A stretch of DNA of 64,000 nt from Holacanthus passer (GCA_025331565.1 JAFREQ010000040.1:2745501-2809500); one strand, 5' to 3'. Shown: positions 1-13,276, counted from the first letter of the stretch. Notes: generated by a model from the letters alone, not told the origin. Made by a program: numbers and translations.

Positions 1-1025
1 GGGATGTTAACATTATTTTGCACATTTTGCTTCTATTTTCGGGCACTTAGTGTTTTCGCTGCTCCTAGCCACTGTCCTTGGTGTCTGCTTTTGTTGTACT
101 CGGCACTCAGCAGCTCCACTCTGGGAATTAGTGTTCAAACCTCTCCTTTGGATTTAAAGGAAAATGCACAACAAGAAAGGCTGTGCTGCAGCTTTCCAGG
201 CACTCTCCCTTTACCAGCATACAGCGGGTTCATGTTTGGATAAAGCTGCTAAAAGACGGCCTTTACATGTCTAAGGGTGCTGCATGAAAGCAAGTGCATT
301 GTGTTCAGCCGCTTTCCTAAAGTCCAACATTTCTGTAACACTGGATGTGGAATGGACTGAGTGCAAACCCAGAATCGTTTGGCCCAGATACGATTCTGTT
401 CCCTCTGAGTCACCTCTGGTTTAACAAGATCCCAGTGGTTTCATTTCACTGTTCACTACACCCTCTCCAGCGCTGCTCACACCTCCACAGATGTGCACAG
501 CCTCTAGAATCCATCTAGGTGTTGATAAATAAGGCAAAGTGTATAGCGAGCAGAAGACCCACCCTGTTACCCAACTAGCTTTACAAGCCTGTGTTGAAAG
601 AGGATTTTTGCAGAGATGGTATCTGAAACTGGAATTTTCTGAGCTACAGGTATCCACTACTTGATACTTGAGCTTTTTGATAATTAGTTTGTTCTGATTC
701 ACAAACTCCAGCTCACACAACTGTGATTCATAGAGCAGCTGTTAAAAGCTAAGAGTTATCACAAGGAGCATTGTGTTAAGACTGTTGCTGATGTTTAAAT
801 GGCTACGAACAGATGCTTACATTTCCCACTAGTGTTTTGGCTGTCTGAGCAAAACTAATCAGACACGGTTAATTTCTGAGTCGTTCCTGACGTTAATTAT
901 TTAATCACTGACGCATTGTATCAATTTAGTGTTTTTGCCATCTTATGAAGCAGGAAATCAGTTTTATCTGGTTAACTAAGGCGTCTGATTTGCACACAAG
1001 CGGGTGGTGCTGGTGAGTGGCGTAC
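1..1025 (-). other. neo1 intron 7 (partial)
   Basis: This stretch lies downstream of the Ig4 exon in the direction of transcription. I see no exon, RNA gene or clear repeat in it. It continues outside the window. Confidence 0.85.
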
Positions 1026-1146
1026 CGTGATCTAAGATGATGAGCTGGGCGCTGGACTGGATGTTGCCTGCATCGTTCTCCGCGAGGCACTGGTAGAAAC
1101 CCTCGTCTGACTTGACCAGACCCAGAACCTGCAGGTTATGCTCCTT
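1026..1146 (-). CDS. neo1: neo1 exon 7: second half of Ig domain 4
   Basis: This 121 bp exon encodes 40 codons plus one base. Read in the phase set by exon 6 it gives KEHNLQVLGLVKSDEGFYQC (Cys20, closing Ig4), then LAENDAGNIQSSAQLIILDH. That matches the end of neogenin Ig4 and the start of the linker to the first fibronectin III domain. The acceptor is TTTGTAG|AAGGAG (phase 0) and the donor ATCACG|GTACGC (phase 1); the donor is weak after position +4. A longer Met-initiated frame over the same DNA is out of phase and is a shadow. The next exon would encode the linker and FN-III 1 and lies outside the window. Confidence 0.95.
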
Positions 1147-1284
1147 CTACAAAACAGAAAAATAAGGAAAAAAACAAAGACAACATGAGGCCGTGATGAT
1201 GCAAAATCATGCAAGTACTTTTGACAGCACAATGTCTTCAATGCAGAAAAGGAAAGGGACGACTTTAGTGACAAATGAACTTAC
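1147..1284 (-). other. neo1 intron 6, 138 bp
   Basis: This short intron inside the Ig4 coding region has a GTAAGT donor and a polypyrimidine-containing TTTTCCTTATTTTTCTGTTTTGTAG acceptor region (in parts). It is about 8 to 200 times shorter than the other introns here. Confidence 0.95.
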
Positions 1285-1439
1285 GATGATTTTGAAGTAG
1301 TCACTGGGGATGACAGCGTCTCCATTCTTGACCCATTTGACGGTGGGAGCTGGCGACCCTGACACCTCGCACTCAAAGACGATGTCCATGGACTCGTGGG
1401 CATAAATGTTGGCTGGCCGCTTGACGAACTGGGGAGGAA
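1285..1439 (-). CDS. neo1: neo1 exon 6: first half of Ig domain 4
   Basis: This 155 bp exon encodes 51 full codons after a split Val codon. It carries YAHESMDIVFEC (Cys23), GSPAPTVKW (Trp35) and VKNGDAVIPSDYFKII, nearly the vertebrate neogenin sequence. YAHESMDI is the best residue-level argument for neogenin; DCC has YAYESMDI followed by a different context. The acceptor is CTTTCCACAG|TTCCTCC (phase 1). The donor is AAAATCATC|GTAAGT (phase 0), a consensus 5' splice site. The intron that follows is only 138 bp, so this pair is probably spliced by intron definition. Confidence 0.96.
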
Positions 1440-2232
1440 CTGTGGAAAGCAAAAAAGAGGAGTCGGTGAGGTTTAAAAGATAAAACATTACACATATTGA
1501 CAGTGTTTGGTGGAAGCGACTAAAAAGTAGTGAAAAGAGATGACTGAATGTGTAGGAGTCAATCTTTTCCTCATGAAATTCAGAAACCAATTTGTCAAAA
1601 CTAACCAGGCACATCAAACTCCGGCACTCTGGTCTCTGAAACGAACAAGACTAAATGATGCCATGCCTCCTCTTCCACTGCCAAATTGCCAGTTAAGGGA
1701 GGGTGGAAAGAACAACAAACAGTATCATCTAACAACAACTTATCCAATTATCCTCTGCACCATTCACACAACTGTGACCTTTTCAGCAGATGGCAGCACT
1801 TGGACTATTTGTTAAAATGGTTCAATAACCTCTATTCGTATTTATTCAAGATTCACACCTTTTTCCACATACGGTCCTGATTATTTGTTATCCTTGTTCT
1901 TAGCAGTATGTTAGTTCGCTGATTCCTTATATAAGAACACTACTCGTCCAATAAAGCCAAATCTGGTTCTGATTAGGTCAAAAACAACACCCCCTTCCAT
2001 AGCAGTACGCTGTGTAAGCATGTTCCACTGGCTAAGCCAAGCACTTGCAGATCTCCCCTAGTCCTGGTAATGAGGGCCAGAAAGGAGTTATTTGATCTGC
2101 TGGGGCGATACAGCGCCTCATCAATCTGTCCTGGAACAAGGTCACTGGGAGCGCAGGGCCCAGGCCTCGTCCTCTCTCTATAATTGGACTGTATGTGCAT
2201 GTGAGGAGAGACGGCGTAAGACAGACTGTGCA

Positions 2233-2248
2233 TGTGTGTGTGTGTGTG
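2233..2248 (+). repeat. (TG)8 microsatellite
   Basis: A short perfect TG run. Confidence 0.95.
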
Positions 2249-3168
2249 CCTTTGCCGCCTCTGTGCGTTCCCTGATAAACGGCGACCTCGCTGACCACAG
2301 TTTAAATGACTGTATTGTTAGTGCGACGCAGTGTGTCAAGCTTCGCCATCAGCCTCATGGGCTCTGTGATAGCTGGTTATTAGCATCTATTTTGCAGCTT
2401 TTCACATGGGCTGATTGGATATTAGCAGCAGTGGGTGGATTAGGTCCTTTTCCGGCTTTATTCGGCAGAGAAGCAGGTTGTGAGGTCAAGTCCCCCTCAT
2501 CTGCTTGATGTAGCTGTGGCTAATTTACTCCAACATGAAATTGCTAGTTAACAGATTAGGCCTCGTTCCGTTGGGACACACTGGTACCAACGTCAGGAAA
2601 ACTACGACTCACAAATTACAGTTATTTGTAATTACAACTGCTAAAGGAACTATACACATTTCTCCACTAATAATACTGTGAATACACTCAGAAGCAGCAA
2701 CAGGACACATTGGGCACTAAGGCATGTTTGTACTTTCCTGACCTTAAACTGCACTTTGCCCATCTGTTTAGTAAAGCACATGGAGCAAAGGTGGAAGGAG
2801 AGGCGCAACTCGACAGAGACAAAGAGACACACAATGCCATTCCCACAAAACGCTTCCTCTGCATCCTCATCTCAAAGCCCGAGGGCAGCACCTGCGTGTG
2901 TCCTCGCCGATGACGTGACATAACAGGATTATGCCTGTCGTACTTTTTGTTAAATTTCATAAAAGACACCTCCCTCCGGATAGTCATGCTAACAGGATAA
3001 TTGTGGGGGAATTATGAGTGTACGCAATCGTGCAAACAGCTTAAGTTTTGGCAGCGACAGCGCTTGTGATCACGTCGACTATCAAAACAAAAACTGAATG
3101 CTACTTTATAAATAACGTGGCCTTGATATTTATTTATATGCCCACAGGCTCAACTTTTTAATGACAGA

Positions 3169-3195
3169 CACAGACTCATGCACAGACTCATGCAC
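3169..3195 (+). repeat. 12 bp tandem duplication CACAGACTCATG
   Basis: Two perfect adjacent copies of CACAGACTCATG are followed by CAC. Confidence 0.9.
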
Positions 3196-3587
3196 GTCAC
3201 TCACACTGTCAAAAGGCATTCTTCAGAGGAAAATACAACTCTCTAAACTTCACAAATGAAACGTATTTAACAGGAGCGTCCCAGGAAGGAGTTTCCTTTC
3301 AGGTTTGATGCTACAAAATAAAATAAAAAAACTTCCTGTACAGTATCTTTTTTCCTGTGACTTCCAAATGCCAGTTTTCCAACCATAAAATGTAGCAGAG
3401 CAAGTCAGACATGAAACCACCGGATAGGACCACAGAATATTGAAACCTTTTCTCGCCTTGCCTAATGAGTGTCTAGACTTTTCTGTGAGCTACTGTGGCA
3501 AATATTGACGACTGAGACAAGGATGGAAATAAGGATGATGACGCTTTGAGACTGGATCACTGTATGACTGTCGAGACAGCCATCAGC

Positions 3588-3590
<3 letters not shown>

Positions 3591-3635
<45 letters not shown>
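3591..3635 (+). repeat. (GT)22 microsatellite
   Basis: A perfect GT run, giving CA repeats in the neo1 pre-mRNA. Confidence 0.98.
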
Positions 3636-3639
<4 letters not shown>

Positions 3640-3851
3640 CCAGTGTTCCCTGCAGGAGGATGTGTGAGCTGTGAATAATGTGTTTCACAGTGTGGTGTCC
3701 CCTGGATATCTGCCTCTACTCGCTGTGCAGCAGAGGCAGGTGGAATCCTTGGTTTACTTTGGTGTGTCAGGGACACGGTGTTAAGACACCAGTGAGTCAG
3801 TGTGTGTGAGTGTGTGTCTGGATGGTTGAGCCATGTGTGCATATGAATTAT

Positions 3852-4380
3852 TACCTCCGCCAAGGAGGTTATGATTTCAGCTTGGTTTGTTTGTCTGTTT
3901 GTCAGTAGGATTATGGGAAAGCTACTGTCCTGATTTTCATGAAACTTGGTGGAAAGATGCATGAGTCAAGGAAGAAGCAATTAAATTTTGGAGCAGAGCT
4001 GAATTACGGGGGACACAAAAATTCTTTTTCAATTTTGTTAACATTGCGGGATAGGACATTTGGCCTTGGTGGATTAAAGCCATACATGTTAACATCCAGT
4101 AGATGGTAGTGATGACAAAACATAGCCGATTGTGGAAATGCGATGACATATCAAAATCCACACTGACAGGTACCAGTAACCCTCCTGCTCATGTAGTTGC
4201 TCAAACTTCATACAGAAAGCACAACAGTGGTTTCACGAAAGAACGGTAAAATTTAACATCACCACAATTGCAACAAGGCTTTTTTCTAAAGCTGAGGTCT
4301 GGCTGTGGAAACATGAATTTGCATATCATAGAAGAGTGGACTATTGGCCTTGGTGGAGATCTGCGCTCTCCGAGTGTCCT
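3852..4380. mobile_element. dispersed repeat with ends ACCTCCGCCAAGG ... CCTTGGTGGAGAT
   Basis: The left end reads ACCTCCGCCAAGGAGGTTATG and the right end CCTTGGTGGAGATCTGCGCTC; the two ends are inverted copies of each other. Internal phrases such as GATTTTCATGAAACTTGGTGG and AATTAAATTTTGGAGC match a repeat that I recognise as widespread in fish and other marine animals. A second partial right-end motif (GGCCTTGGTGGA) lies at 4062-4073, suggesting an internal rearrangement or nested copy. No transposase is encoded, so it is non-autonomous. I cannot name the superfamily with confidence. Confidence 0.7.
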
Positions 4381-4644
4381 TCTCGTTTTATATGAGTCTG
4401 ATACGTGTTTCTGCCCATTATTACTGCTGCTAGTGCTACATGCTGTACATAAGTGTGTGTATGATTCCTTCCCTGCCTGCAACATGCGAATGGGTGGACT
4501 GTGTTTGCATAAGTGTCTTCTTATATTTCCGAACATATGTTTCTATAAGTTCACGCTGTCTCAATCTGTGCACATTCACTGTATTCGTATGGGATTTTGC
4601 ATCACATTGCAATGTTTTTCTGTCAACATACACATTGCATGTGC

Positions 4645-4645
4645 C

Positions 4646-4709
<64 letters not shown>

Positions 4710-4711
4710 CC
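4645..4711 (+). repeat. (GT)n followed by (GC)n
   Basis: An interrupted then perfect GT run of about 22 units runs directly into GCGCGCGC. The alternating purine-pyrimidine tract favours Z-form DNA. Confidence 0.95.
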
Positions 4712-5070
4712 TGTGTGTGCGCAGGGCCCCCCGGTGAGGTTTGCTGGTGACAGGATTTGATGGTGACTGGTACCCTGCGGCTCTCTTTATCTCTCACTCT
4801 CTTTCTGCATTTCACCACTCAGTCTCACATTTTCCCCCCCAACTCTTAATCTTCCCATAACTCCCTGTCTATCTCTCTCCATCTTCAGCCTCCCCCTCCC
4901 CTCTCTCCATCTGAGCAGACATGCACCATTTTCTCTAAATGGAGTTCAGACATTTGGAACCTATTGGACTGAGCAATGAATAGAAACGCCTAAATATACT
5001 AATAAAGGCTGGGAGGTGGGGGTGGAGGAAGCTTTCAGGACTCAACAGAGCGTGACATGTGTGGGGGGGT

Positions 5071-5098
5071 TGTGTGTGTGTGTGCGTGTGTGTGTGTA
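5071..5098 (+). repeat. interrupted (TG)n
   Basis: A TG run with one GC interruption, preceded by a G7 run. Confidence 0.95.
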
Positions 5099-8000
5099 GG
5101 CTGACTCTCAATGCAACAAGTCTGATGACCTTCCTTAATTGGCTGTTTGCAGCTTGAAACATGCATATGCAAAGGTGAACATTTGCAAAAGGATGCAGAG
5201 GAGTGCTACTAGATTTCAGTTGTCAGTCAGCAGCTGTGAGAATATCCAACTTCTCTCTCAAATATAAGTGATTCACAACCAGGACATTATAGATACTGGT
5301 GGGGTTGTGCAGAAAAGTAATGTGTTGATTGGCAGGCTCATGCATTCTTTGTATATTTTGGTGTAAAAGCACATGTACTACAATGTATATGGTTGCAATG
5401 AGTGGCAGTAATGCACTGCAAAAGGTAGAATATGCGAACAAAAGGAATTCAGGTTTCAATACACAAAGTTGGATAATTTAGCTTTAAAATATTATGAAGT
5501 AAGAAACATTCAAAACAGACCATAGTGATGTATAGAGTACGTTTTGTTGAAAAACTACAATCCAAATCCAGAACTAAATATATCTCTTCATGAACATATG
5601 GAGAACGTCACCGACGCCAAGTCCGCGTTTTCCTTTAGTTTACGGTTCACAGACTCTACCAGCTGGAATGTCTCCAAACAGGCTGACTTGTTTGGGAACA
5701 TAAATACCACTCTCTAATGAAAGAGAAATCCAAGCGAGACAGAAAAACAACAAAAGAAATACAGATACGCACTAGAGGGAGGGGGGGAAAAAAAGAGACA
5801 AATATAAAGGAGCGAGAACTGCAGAAAGAACTCTGATGCCAGTTCTTCAGAGCTGGTATCATCTCTCTGGCCTGTAGCTTAGTAAAAGAGGCTTTAATGC
5901 AGACTTACACCGACTCCAGTGAACTACTAAAAGAGGGCCACAAAAAGGTCATGTGTGTGTCTTACTGTGAGCTTGTTAAAACAAAACCCAGGATTCCTAG
6001 AGGGATTCTGGGCAGATTACTTTACTTAAAGCTTCACTGGTAGCCAGGAAAAAGCGGAATAGAGACATAGTGAGGGGGGAAAGAGTCGAGCCTCCATCTA
6101 TTGGTACTGATAAAAATGGTGAACTATCAAACTCAAGAAGAAGCTCAAGGAAGCAGCTGGTGTAATTTTCTCTTGCTGGGATGATTTAAAAACTGAAATA
6201 AATGTCTTTTGACACACGCCTGTCATCTATTAAGGCCTAATGTAAGATTGTTGAAGCTAAAGGATCCAAATATGAAAGACTGCTTTGTTGGCTTGGCCGG
6301 AGTCCAGCCAGCGTCATAAAGTTAAGCAACAGCTCTGGGGCAGTCGAGGTTTGCTCTGAGGGCAAGTGGAGCTCGAACTGCACTAATTACCCATCCTGGT
6401 CTTCCAACGATAACAGCTTTACTCTTAATCCTGGCCAAAACAAACAGCTTCAGCAAAAAGGCAAGATGGATGCTCGGCGCTGGCTTTCCTAGTCATTGAG
6501 GAGAACATAATAAAAGGCAGCGTCATAGCGAGGGAGTTCAATCTCTGGATGTTTTTGTGGACTCCCTCTGATGCTTCTAAAATTACTAGAATTTAGTAAA
6601 AGCAGAGGCCTGAGATTGTCCGTGAAATTCTGAAACAAAGCTCGCTTGATGGTTTAGTTACGGCACATAGAGGCGTTCAAGGCGCTTCCTCTGCGCAGCG
6701 CCTTCATTTCAGAGCAGGACCAATTCTCAGAAGAGCAACGCTCCAAAACAGATACTTAGTGCTCAACCGCCTATTGGAAAACAAGGCAAACAAAAACACG
6801 ACTAATTTGACTTGCATTAAATACTGTATTATTTTAGTTTAAAATGTGCTAAAAATGTCAGTTATTATAAGAGAATTCCTGGAAATCTGGTGCATCAATC
6901 AGTGTTTCATGGAAACTTAATTATTGTGATGTCAATGTTCTTGGTAAAAGAAAGCTTTTTATTTCCAAAAATGTGTTTCAACCTATTAAAAAAAAACAAA
7001 ACAAAACATTGCCTTAATAAAAAATTTCCTGAGTTATGACACCAAACTCGCAATAAATGATTTTTTCTGTGTTTGCATGTCATGTACGTTTTTCAGAAGG
7101 ACAGGATGAGTAATAAGCCAGTCAGGAGCTGCTGCCCACTCGAACACCTGATAAGGTGGGTTGAGCTGGACTGGGTTTCCCACAGCAGATGGAGGAACAC
7201 GGGACAGACTAACACAACGACTCGGGCTGAAACAAAGCACGTAGACTCAGTGGAACAAAACAGAGACACACATCTCTCACATGTTTCATGCAAACGCGCC
7301 TGTATGTGAGATAAATAGCAGACTGTCGATTCCCCGCGTGCAGACACAAAGGAAGGCGTAGACGGGAATCAGACAGTCACGAACCTCTCACCTCACCGGT
7401 TGAGATAACACCCTCTATGAAAAAGGGAAAAGGTGAGCGCCTTATCAGATTAGTGTTCTTTTAATAGCTAAATGGAAAGTTTCTTTTTTTATTTCAGCCA
7501 GAAAATAACTGCTCTGTGACATCGGAGGGAGGGCAGGAAGATGAACGGAAAAACAGACTAAAATACCAAATCATATAAAATCTATAATCCTTCCATGCGT
7601 CACTACAACTATTCTTGCCCCTCGCTGGAAAAAATACGCTTCTGAAAAAAATCCCTCCGCAGCATCTTCAACTGATATGTTAATAGACGCCGCACATGCT
7701 TTGGCTTTTGTTACAGTCACATGTCTTGTTTTCCTAGTGGAGCAATGTGAGCTGCACAAGGTATGAAGATGTGACATACAATCAAAGAGTAAAGAAGAAG
7801 GTGGAAGCTGAAATCTAGCATAGCTCAGTTTTTTATGCTTCGGTCTATTTTTGCCCATTTCCATAACAAGCTAAAAACACTCCTGCCATCTGTGGTTATA
7901 AATCTCAGCCCATCGGAAAGAAGGAAACTTTTACAGGGGGCAGGGATTTCCGGCATGCAAGCGCAGCACAGGGAAAGAACAATTAAGTTGATGACATGAT

Positions 8001-11000
8001 AGCATGAGGCTGTGATAGATGAGGGCCACTGACTCGGAGCCCTGTAAAACTGGAAACATACATGTTTGCGGAGAAACTATTTCTGTCTCGCAAACACACA
8101 CCTACAGAGTCCAGGTCTGGGTGGTGCCCCCGTCACACAAGACCATAATCAAAAGCTGCTGCTTCCTCTGGCCTCATTTATCCTTTTGCCAGCTTTAATA
8201 GAGGGTGAGATGTCACAGCAAAGTCATACTGAACAGAACACACATTCACACAAACACACACCGTGCTTGTGCTAAAGTGTCAACACTATTGTTTCGAGCC
8301 TGACATTCTTCAAAACTACCCGCTTGGAGTTCTACTGTAGCACTTTGCCATTGGCTTCGCTGCAATACCAGAATGTGCTTGTGTTTGCAAATCTCAAATC
8401 CTCTGTATCTCACTGGCACTTTGATTACATTTAATAAAAAGATACGGCGCTCTTGGATACCTATTGCTTATTTCTGACAGCAGCTGGCTTTATCTCTCCT
8501 GAAGCTGTTTGTACATCATATCACAATGCAAAGAGGTATTCTCGTTTGTGCAGTTGTTTTGTCCGTAGATATCAGATTTGCAAAAACAAAAACAAACAGG
8601 TTTTTTTAGTACGGAGCAACATTTTTTGTCCAGACTTTATTGGAGCTTGTTGCTAATTCTCAAGGCTTAAAAATTCTCTGCCGTAATAAGTTCTGATCGG
8701 GAGGGTTCGCTGCTAAGTTGCCATGAAACTGAGTTTTCCTGAAATGCAAATGGAAATTGTTTCTCCCTCATACGCTGCAGTTAGGGACATTTACAGCTAA
8801 TCCTAATGTGATTCTTTCAGAGATTTTACTGGATCTGAGTCTTCATAAAATCACACACGATACTGAGACATATTCAGAAACATTTGTGCACACTACTGTA
8901 AATTAGTTGTCCTATTTGTTAGTGCATAACAACATGAAACTTCTTGGCCCTTTCTTCTAACTAATAGCAAACACTATGCAAGTTATCAAGCTTATTAATT
9001 GAAAATAGAACGGTAGAAACGAGGTGGGAAGCAGCGACCAAAAAGTTGACTGAAGAGCCACCAAGGTAGGTTCAACATCTGAATAATGCTTGAATCTGAA
9101 ACCCGTACACGTGTGAATACATAGATTTTCTAGTGAATGCAGGTGTATAGAGTGAGTGCGTAATTGACCTTGAGTGTCATCATTAATGTATGCGTGGCTG
9201 TGTGTTAGTGTGTGCTCACACCTGCTGCGGCCCCGATGCATCTCTCCCTCTTCAGACGAGCACCAGCTGCATCACAAACCCTCAAGCTATCTCCAGGCGA
9301 GACCTAACAATGTTTCACCGCATCAAATCCCCGGCCGACTCTCCGCATCCTTTCCTGAGCGCAAACCGTCCGGTGTTTATGAAAAGCCACTAGACGCAAG
9401 CACACAATTTCTCCTTGTTACTGCAGCAAAAGAGGCCCCCGAAGGTGTTTTAGAAGGAGTCACTCATAGGAAAAATTGTTCTGCTGTCAGTGTAGATTCA
9501 CACCACACTGATTTGTATGAGTGTCTTTTATGAGCATAACTACTTCTTGAGGGAATCAATTGACCTTTCAGGTGTCACTTCTGTTGTCAAGGGAGCAAAT
9601 CAATGTCACAATCGGGTTTCTTCATGAACCTGGATGAAGCAAATACAATTAGCCCTGCGAGTCGACAACGCGGGATCTAATCAAACTGTTTTATCGTATT
9701 ACAATGACTGATGTCTTTCAACAATATTCTGAGAGCGCTGATCAATCCTCTGCAGACTTGTCACACTGGAGACGGAGGCTGGCAGGGGTCGGGGTCAGAG
9801 ACACGAGGGATTTCACTGAGGCTGACTTGAGGACTGAAAACTAGTGAAGTCAGATGTCCTCCTGTGACCTGATCCGATTTTCCATTACTGTCTCCTTTAA
9901 TCACAGTGAGCGACGGGAAATGATGAAAGGGTGGCGGAGGGGCGATGAACAGATGAAGGGATCTGGGAAGAAAGGCATGGAGTCGTAGCATGACGCGGCT
10001 GTGTGTGAAAAGCAATGAATCCGGGAATGAGCCTCGGGGTGTTTCCCCCCCCATTCGAAAGTTATTTCACAGCAAATCCTGTTGACGTGCTTCACCTGGG
10101 AAAAGCGACCAAGCGCACACGACCTGTTTGTGTTCATGCGTGTTTTCTCATCGACACAAAGCCTGCCAACAGTAATTACAACACAATTACTGTGGGTGTG
10201 TCTGATATGTGTAAGAATGATTTTGGTGTTTTTTTTTCTCTCATAATCTTCTAAAGAACAGATGTTAAAATGTATGTGTTAGTTACATTTATTCATTTTT
10301 ATAGTTAATAAGTTGGAATATGTGTTGGAAATCTAAAACCAACTAGTTTCTCAAAAGCATTTAATTCTACAGTCAAAAACACATTATTTTGCACTTCTAG
10401 AGTTAAGAAATAAGATAATTTTTCAACTGCTTGATCATCAACATCATGATCATTTTGCATGGGTTTAAAATAAACATGTTTCCTTCAAGTTACAGCTAAA
10501 GGTGAACCATAGTTGAAGGCGTAAAATGACCTACTTGCCACACTTATTTTTCACAGTTTTGGGGGAGGAAAGCACATCTCAAATTAAGAAAATAATTAGG
10601 GATGTAATCTTCCTTTTCCGCATAACAGAAAATAAACAATGTGATGCAACATTTATGGTTGTTCTGTCACTTTTGCACAGTGTGTGGATTAAAGTGCGCT
10701 TGTTAATTTGTTAGTTTCATCCCAAATTTTACATGCTTGGCTTATTGTCGTCGCATCAGGCAGGGGTGGATATAGTGTCTGAAATGGGTAATATCAGCGT
10801 GTGAGGGAATGAGGACATTTTCAAAGATCACTTTCTAATGTCTGGAAAGAGGGAAGCAGACAAAAAGAATGTGGTGGAAAAAAAGAAATCCGGGGGAAAT
10901 ATGAACCGCAGACGATGGGACAAAGTTCATCTACGTGCTCCAACTTGTGATTATTGACAACTTGTTATGATGATTTGCTGGACATTTCTAATGACCTTTA

Positions 11001-11659
11001 CAGTGCAGGATATTTGTAACCATAGTTAGATTTCTGTGGGACTTTCACCACTGCACATTCAAGCTGGTTTTCCTAAGATCTTTTATTCATGAATTTTTGT
11101 ATTTTGCGTCACGTGCACTAGTACCGAGCTTATTTATGTATTTATTATAGAGCAGACTTGCACAAATTAGGTTCTTACTTTCAAAGTAGAAGTTAGAAAG
11201 TGAAGATTAGTCAGCATTCACTTGGGAAATAGCAGCTGTTGCTTGTGAGAGAGTGATAATTAATACTCATTAAAAGATATGTCTCAAATCCAATATGTCT
11301 AGAATTCAAATGTGCTCATCAACACTGAATTTTGAGTGATAAATACTACGGCATCAGCAGTCCAGTTCCTTCACAGAACTGACAGAACATTAGATGAAGA
11401 AAGCATCATTTCTACTTTAAGCCCATGACACATTACAGCACACATAGGAATTGATGTACTGCTGCTGACATTTAAGCAAAATAAATATAGCTCAAATACA
11501 AATGTTGATTATTTTGTTATTTACTTCATATTCAATATTAAGTGTGATTGGAGTGAATAAATGTAAGGGGGCAGACAAAGAAGAAGACAAACTGCATGGT
11601 GCTTGTATTGCAGAGGTGTATTCTGTGTGTGCGTCTTCTCACTATGTTGTCTGGCTTTT

Positions 11660-11680
11660 AAAAAAAAAAAAAAAAAAAAA
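11660..11680 (+). repeat. poly(A), 21 bases
   Basis: A homopolymer run with no recognisable retrotransposon upstream. Confidence 0.95.
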
Positions 11681-12349
11681 TGCCAGCTACTCTTTCAATC
11701 TCTTGCAATTCAGGTACTTGCCTTTCTGCTGCCAGCAATATGTGCAGCTCAAATCTTTCTGTTATTCCTGCGTGGAGTGGAGTTATGTGAAATAGCAGCT
11801 ACAAACAGGCACAAACGCTCCATCTGCTGCCTACTTAACCTGAATACATTGCTAACTGTCAACACTAGATCTACAAAATACATTCTTTTTTTCATATTGC
11901 ATGGCACATCTCAGCAGGACAGAGTTACCTCTACCTCTACATAGCACGCTAGAAATAGACCTTGTTCATTTCATTTCGAACCATATTGTCAGTGGCTTTG
12001 GTTCAGGTTTGGTATATGGGTCCATTTTTATAAACTCATTCTCAAACATTATCAGATGAAATGAGACTGATTTCAGTGACAGAAGAAAGGTCTGAGAGTT
12101 CTGCTGGACCTGGAGTGACTCAGCTAATGCATCCTTATTTGCCATTGCTTCTCACTGATCTGCAGTGCCTCAATTTTACCCTGTACGGTCACTATGTTCC
12201 TAATTCTCACCAAAAAATAAAGCCACGACTGGCTGACTTAAATCCTACGGCACTGTTATGATTTTGTGCCACCATAAATTGCTCATACTTCATACCCCAG
12301 TTTGTAATTTGGTGCAACATAAGAAAGCAGATGTGGGTTGTCGGGGTAC

Positions 12350-12486
12350 CTTGTACGGTGAGTTGGACCTGTGCTTCAATGGTTGCGTTGCCATTGTCCG
12401 CCATGCAGGTGTAGAGGCCGGCGTCCTCCTCTGTGAGGTTGGAGATCTGGAGACTGCCTCCACCCAGCACCTCCATACGACCCTCA
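12350..12486 (-). CDS. neo1: neo1 exon 5: second half of Ig domain 3
   Basis: This 137 bp exon encodes 45 full codons plus split codons at both ends. The first base completes a Ser codon with the AG left by exon 4. It carries GGGSLQISNLTEEDAGLYTC, where Cys27 closes the Ig3 disulphide, followed by DNGNATIEAQ, which closely matches neogenin. Two possible N-glycosylation sites are seen (NLT and NAT). The acceptor is GTCTGTCTCCAG|TGAGGG (phase 2) and the donor ACAAG|GTACCC (phase 1). An overlapping frame beginning with Met is a shadow. It is separated from the first half of Ig3 by a 10.6 kb intron. Confidence 0.95.
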
Positions 12487-13276
12487 CTGGAGACAGACAA
12501 AGACAAAAGGAAGAAAGAAAATTTGTTAAAAACAGTAATAATGAGCTTTAGGGACATGCAGGAGACCTGGGAGGCTGCTGACCTTATAGGGTCAGAGACA
12601 GAGATGAACTTAAGCCTCAACGTCTTTTTTTACCCAGACTTGTAAAATATGTAAAAAAACATGACAGCCCACTTCCATTCAGTTCACTGAGCGGCTAAAG
12701 GCTGCAGCCTCCTGAACCTCATGTTACCCTACTGACCTGGAGTTGACTCCACATCTCCTCCTTGCCTCCATCGCTCTGTCACCTTTTACCAACTCTCTGA
12801 ATAAATAAAACATGCTAAAAGCTGAGTCAGCTGTTCTGAAACAAAACGCAATCTACAATTCTTCTTAAAGACGCCCATGAATTAAAGTCCAGTTTTTCAC
12901 CTTGTTAACATGTCCATGTGGTGTTTTCATATGCTACAAGACACATTATGAGTGAAACAAGCAATCAAGCCCAAAACCCCAGTGAAGTCTCAAAAACACG
13001 GATTCAGACAGCAAGGATTTCATGTGTCACATATCCAAGGAGCCAATGCAACCTGCAGGGTGGAGCTACACTGAAACAAGGGGTATCAGAGGAGAAGGTA
13101 GGTGTAGCTAAATATCTATAAGTTTCAGTATTTTTAAATGATGGCAGAGACGTGGTCTGTTTGAGTTGCGAAGTTGCAAAAGCAGAAATGGACAAGAGAA
13201 GGCACGAAGGGATTTTTTTTCATGTACAAAACTTCTACATATTTAATTTGGATTGATAGAGATGAGATTTTAACGT

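Larger units (their letters stand above)
1440..12349 (-). other. neo1 intron 5, 10.9 kb
   Basis: This intron separates the Ig3 and Ig4 exons. It holds microsatellites at 2233, 3591, 4645 and 5071, the inverted-ended fish repeat at 3852-4380, a pyrimidine-rich stretch around 4840-4920 and a poly(A) run at 11660. From 5200 to 11600 I see mostly unique, AT-leaning sequence with no supportable gene. The open frames here are short and lack protein-like composition. Confidence 0.9.

Noticed and set aside
1032..1274. Met-initiated minus-strand frame across exon 7
   Set aside because: It is out of phase with the splice-defined frame, which gives the neogenin sequence, and it reads into the intron.
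3462..3962. 166-codon minus-strand open frame
   Set aside because: It contains a long Thr-His run from the GT microsatellite and part of a dispersed repeat.
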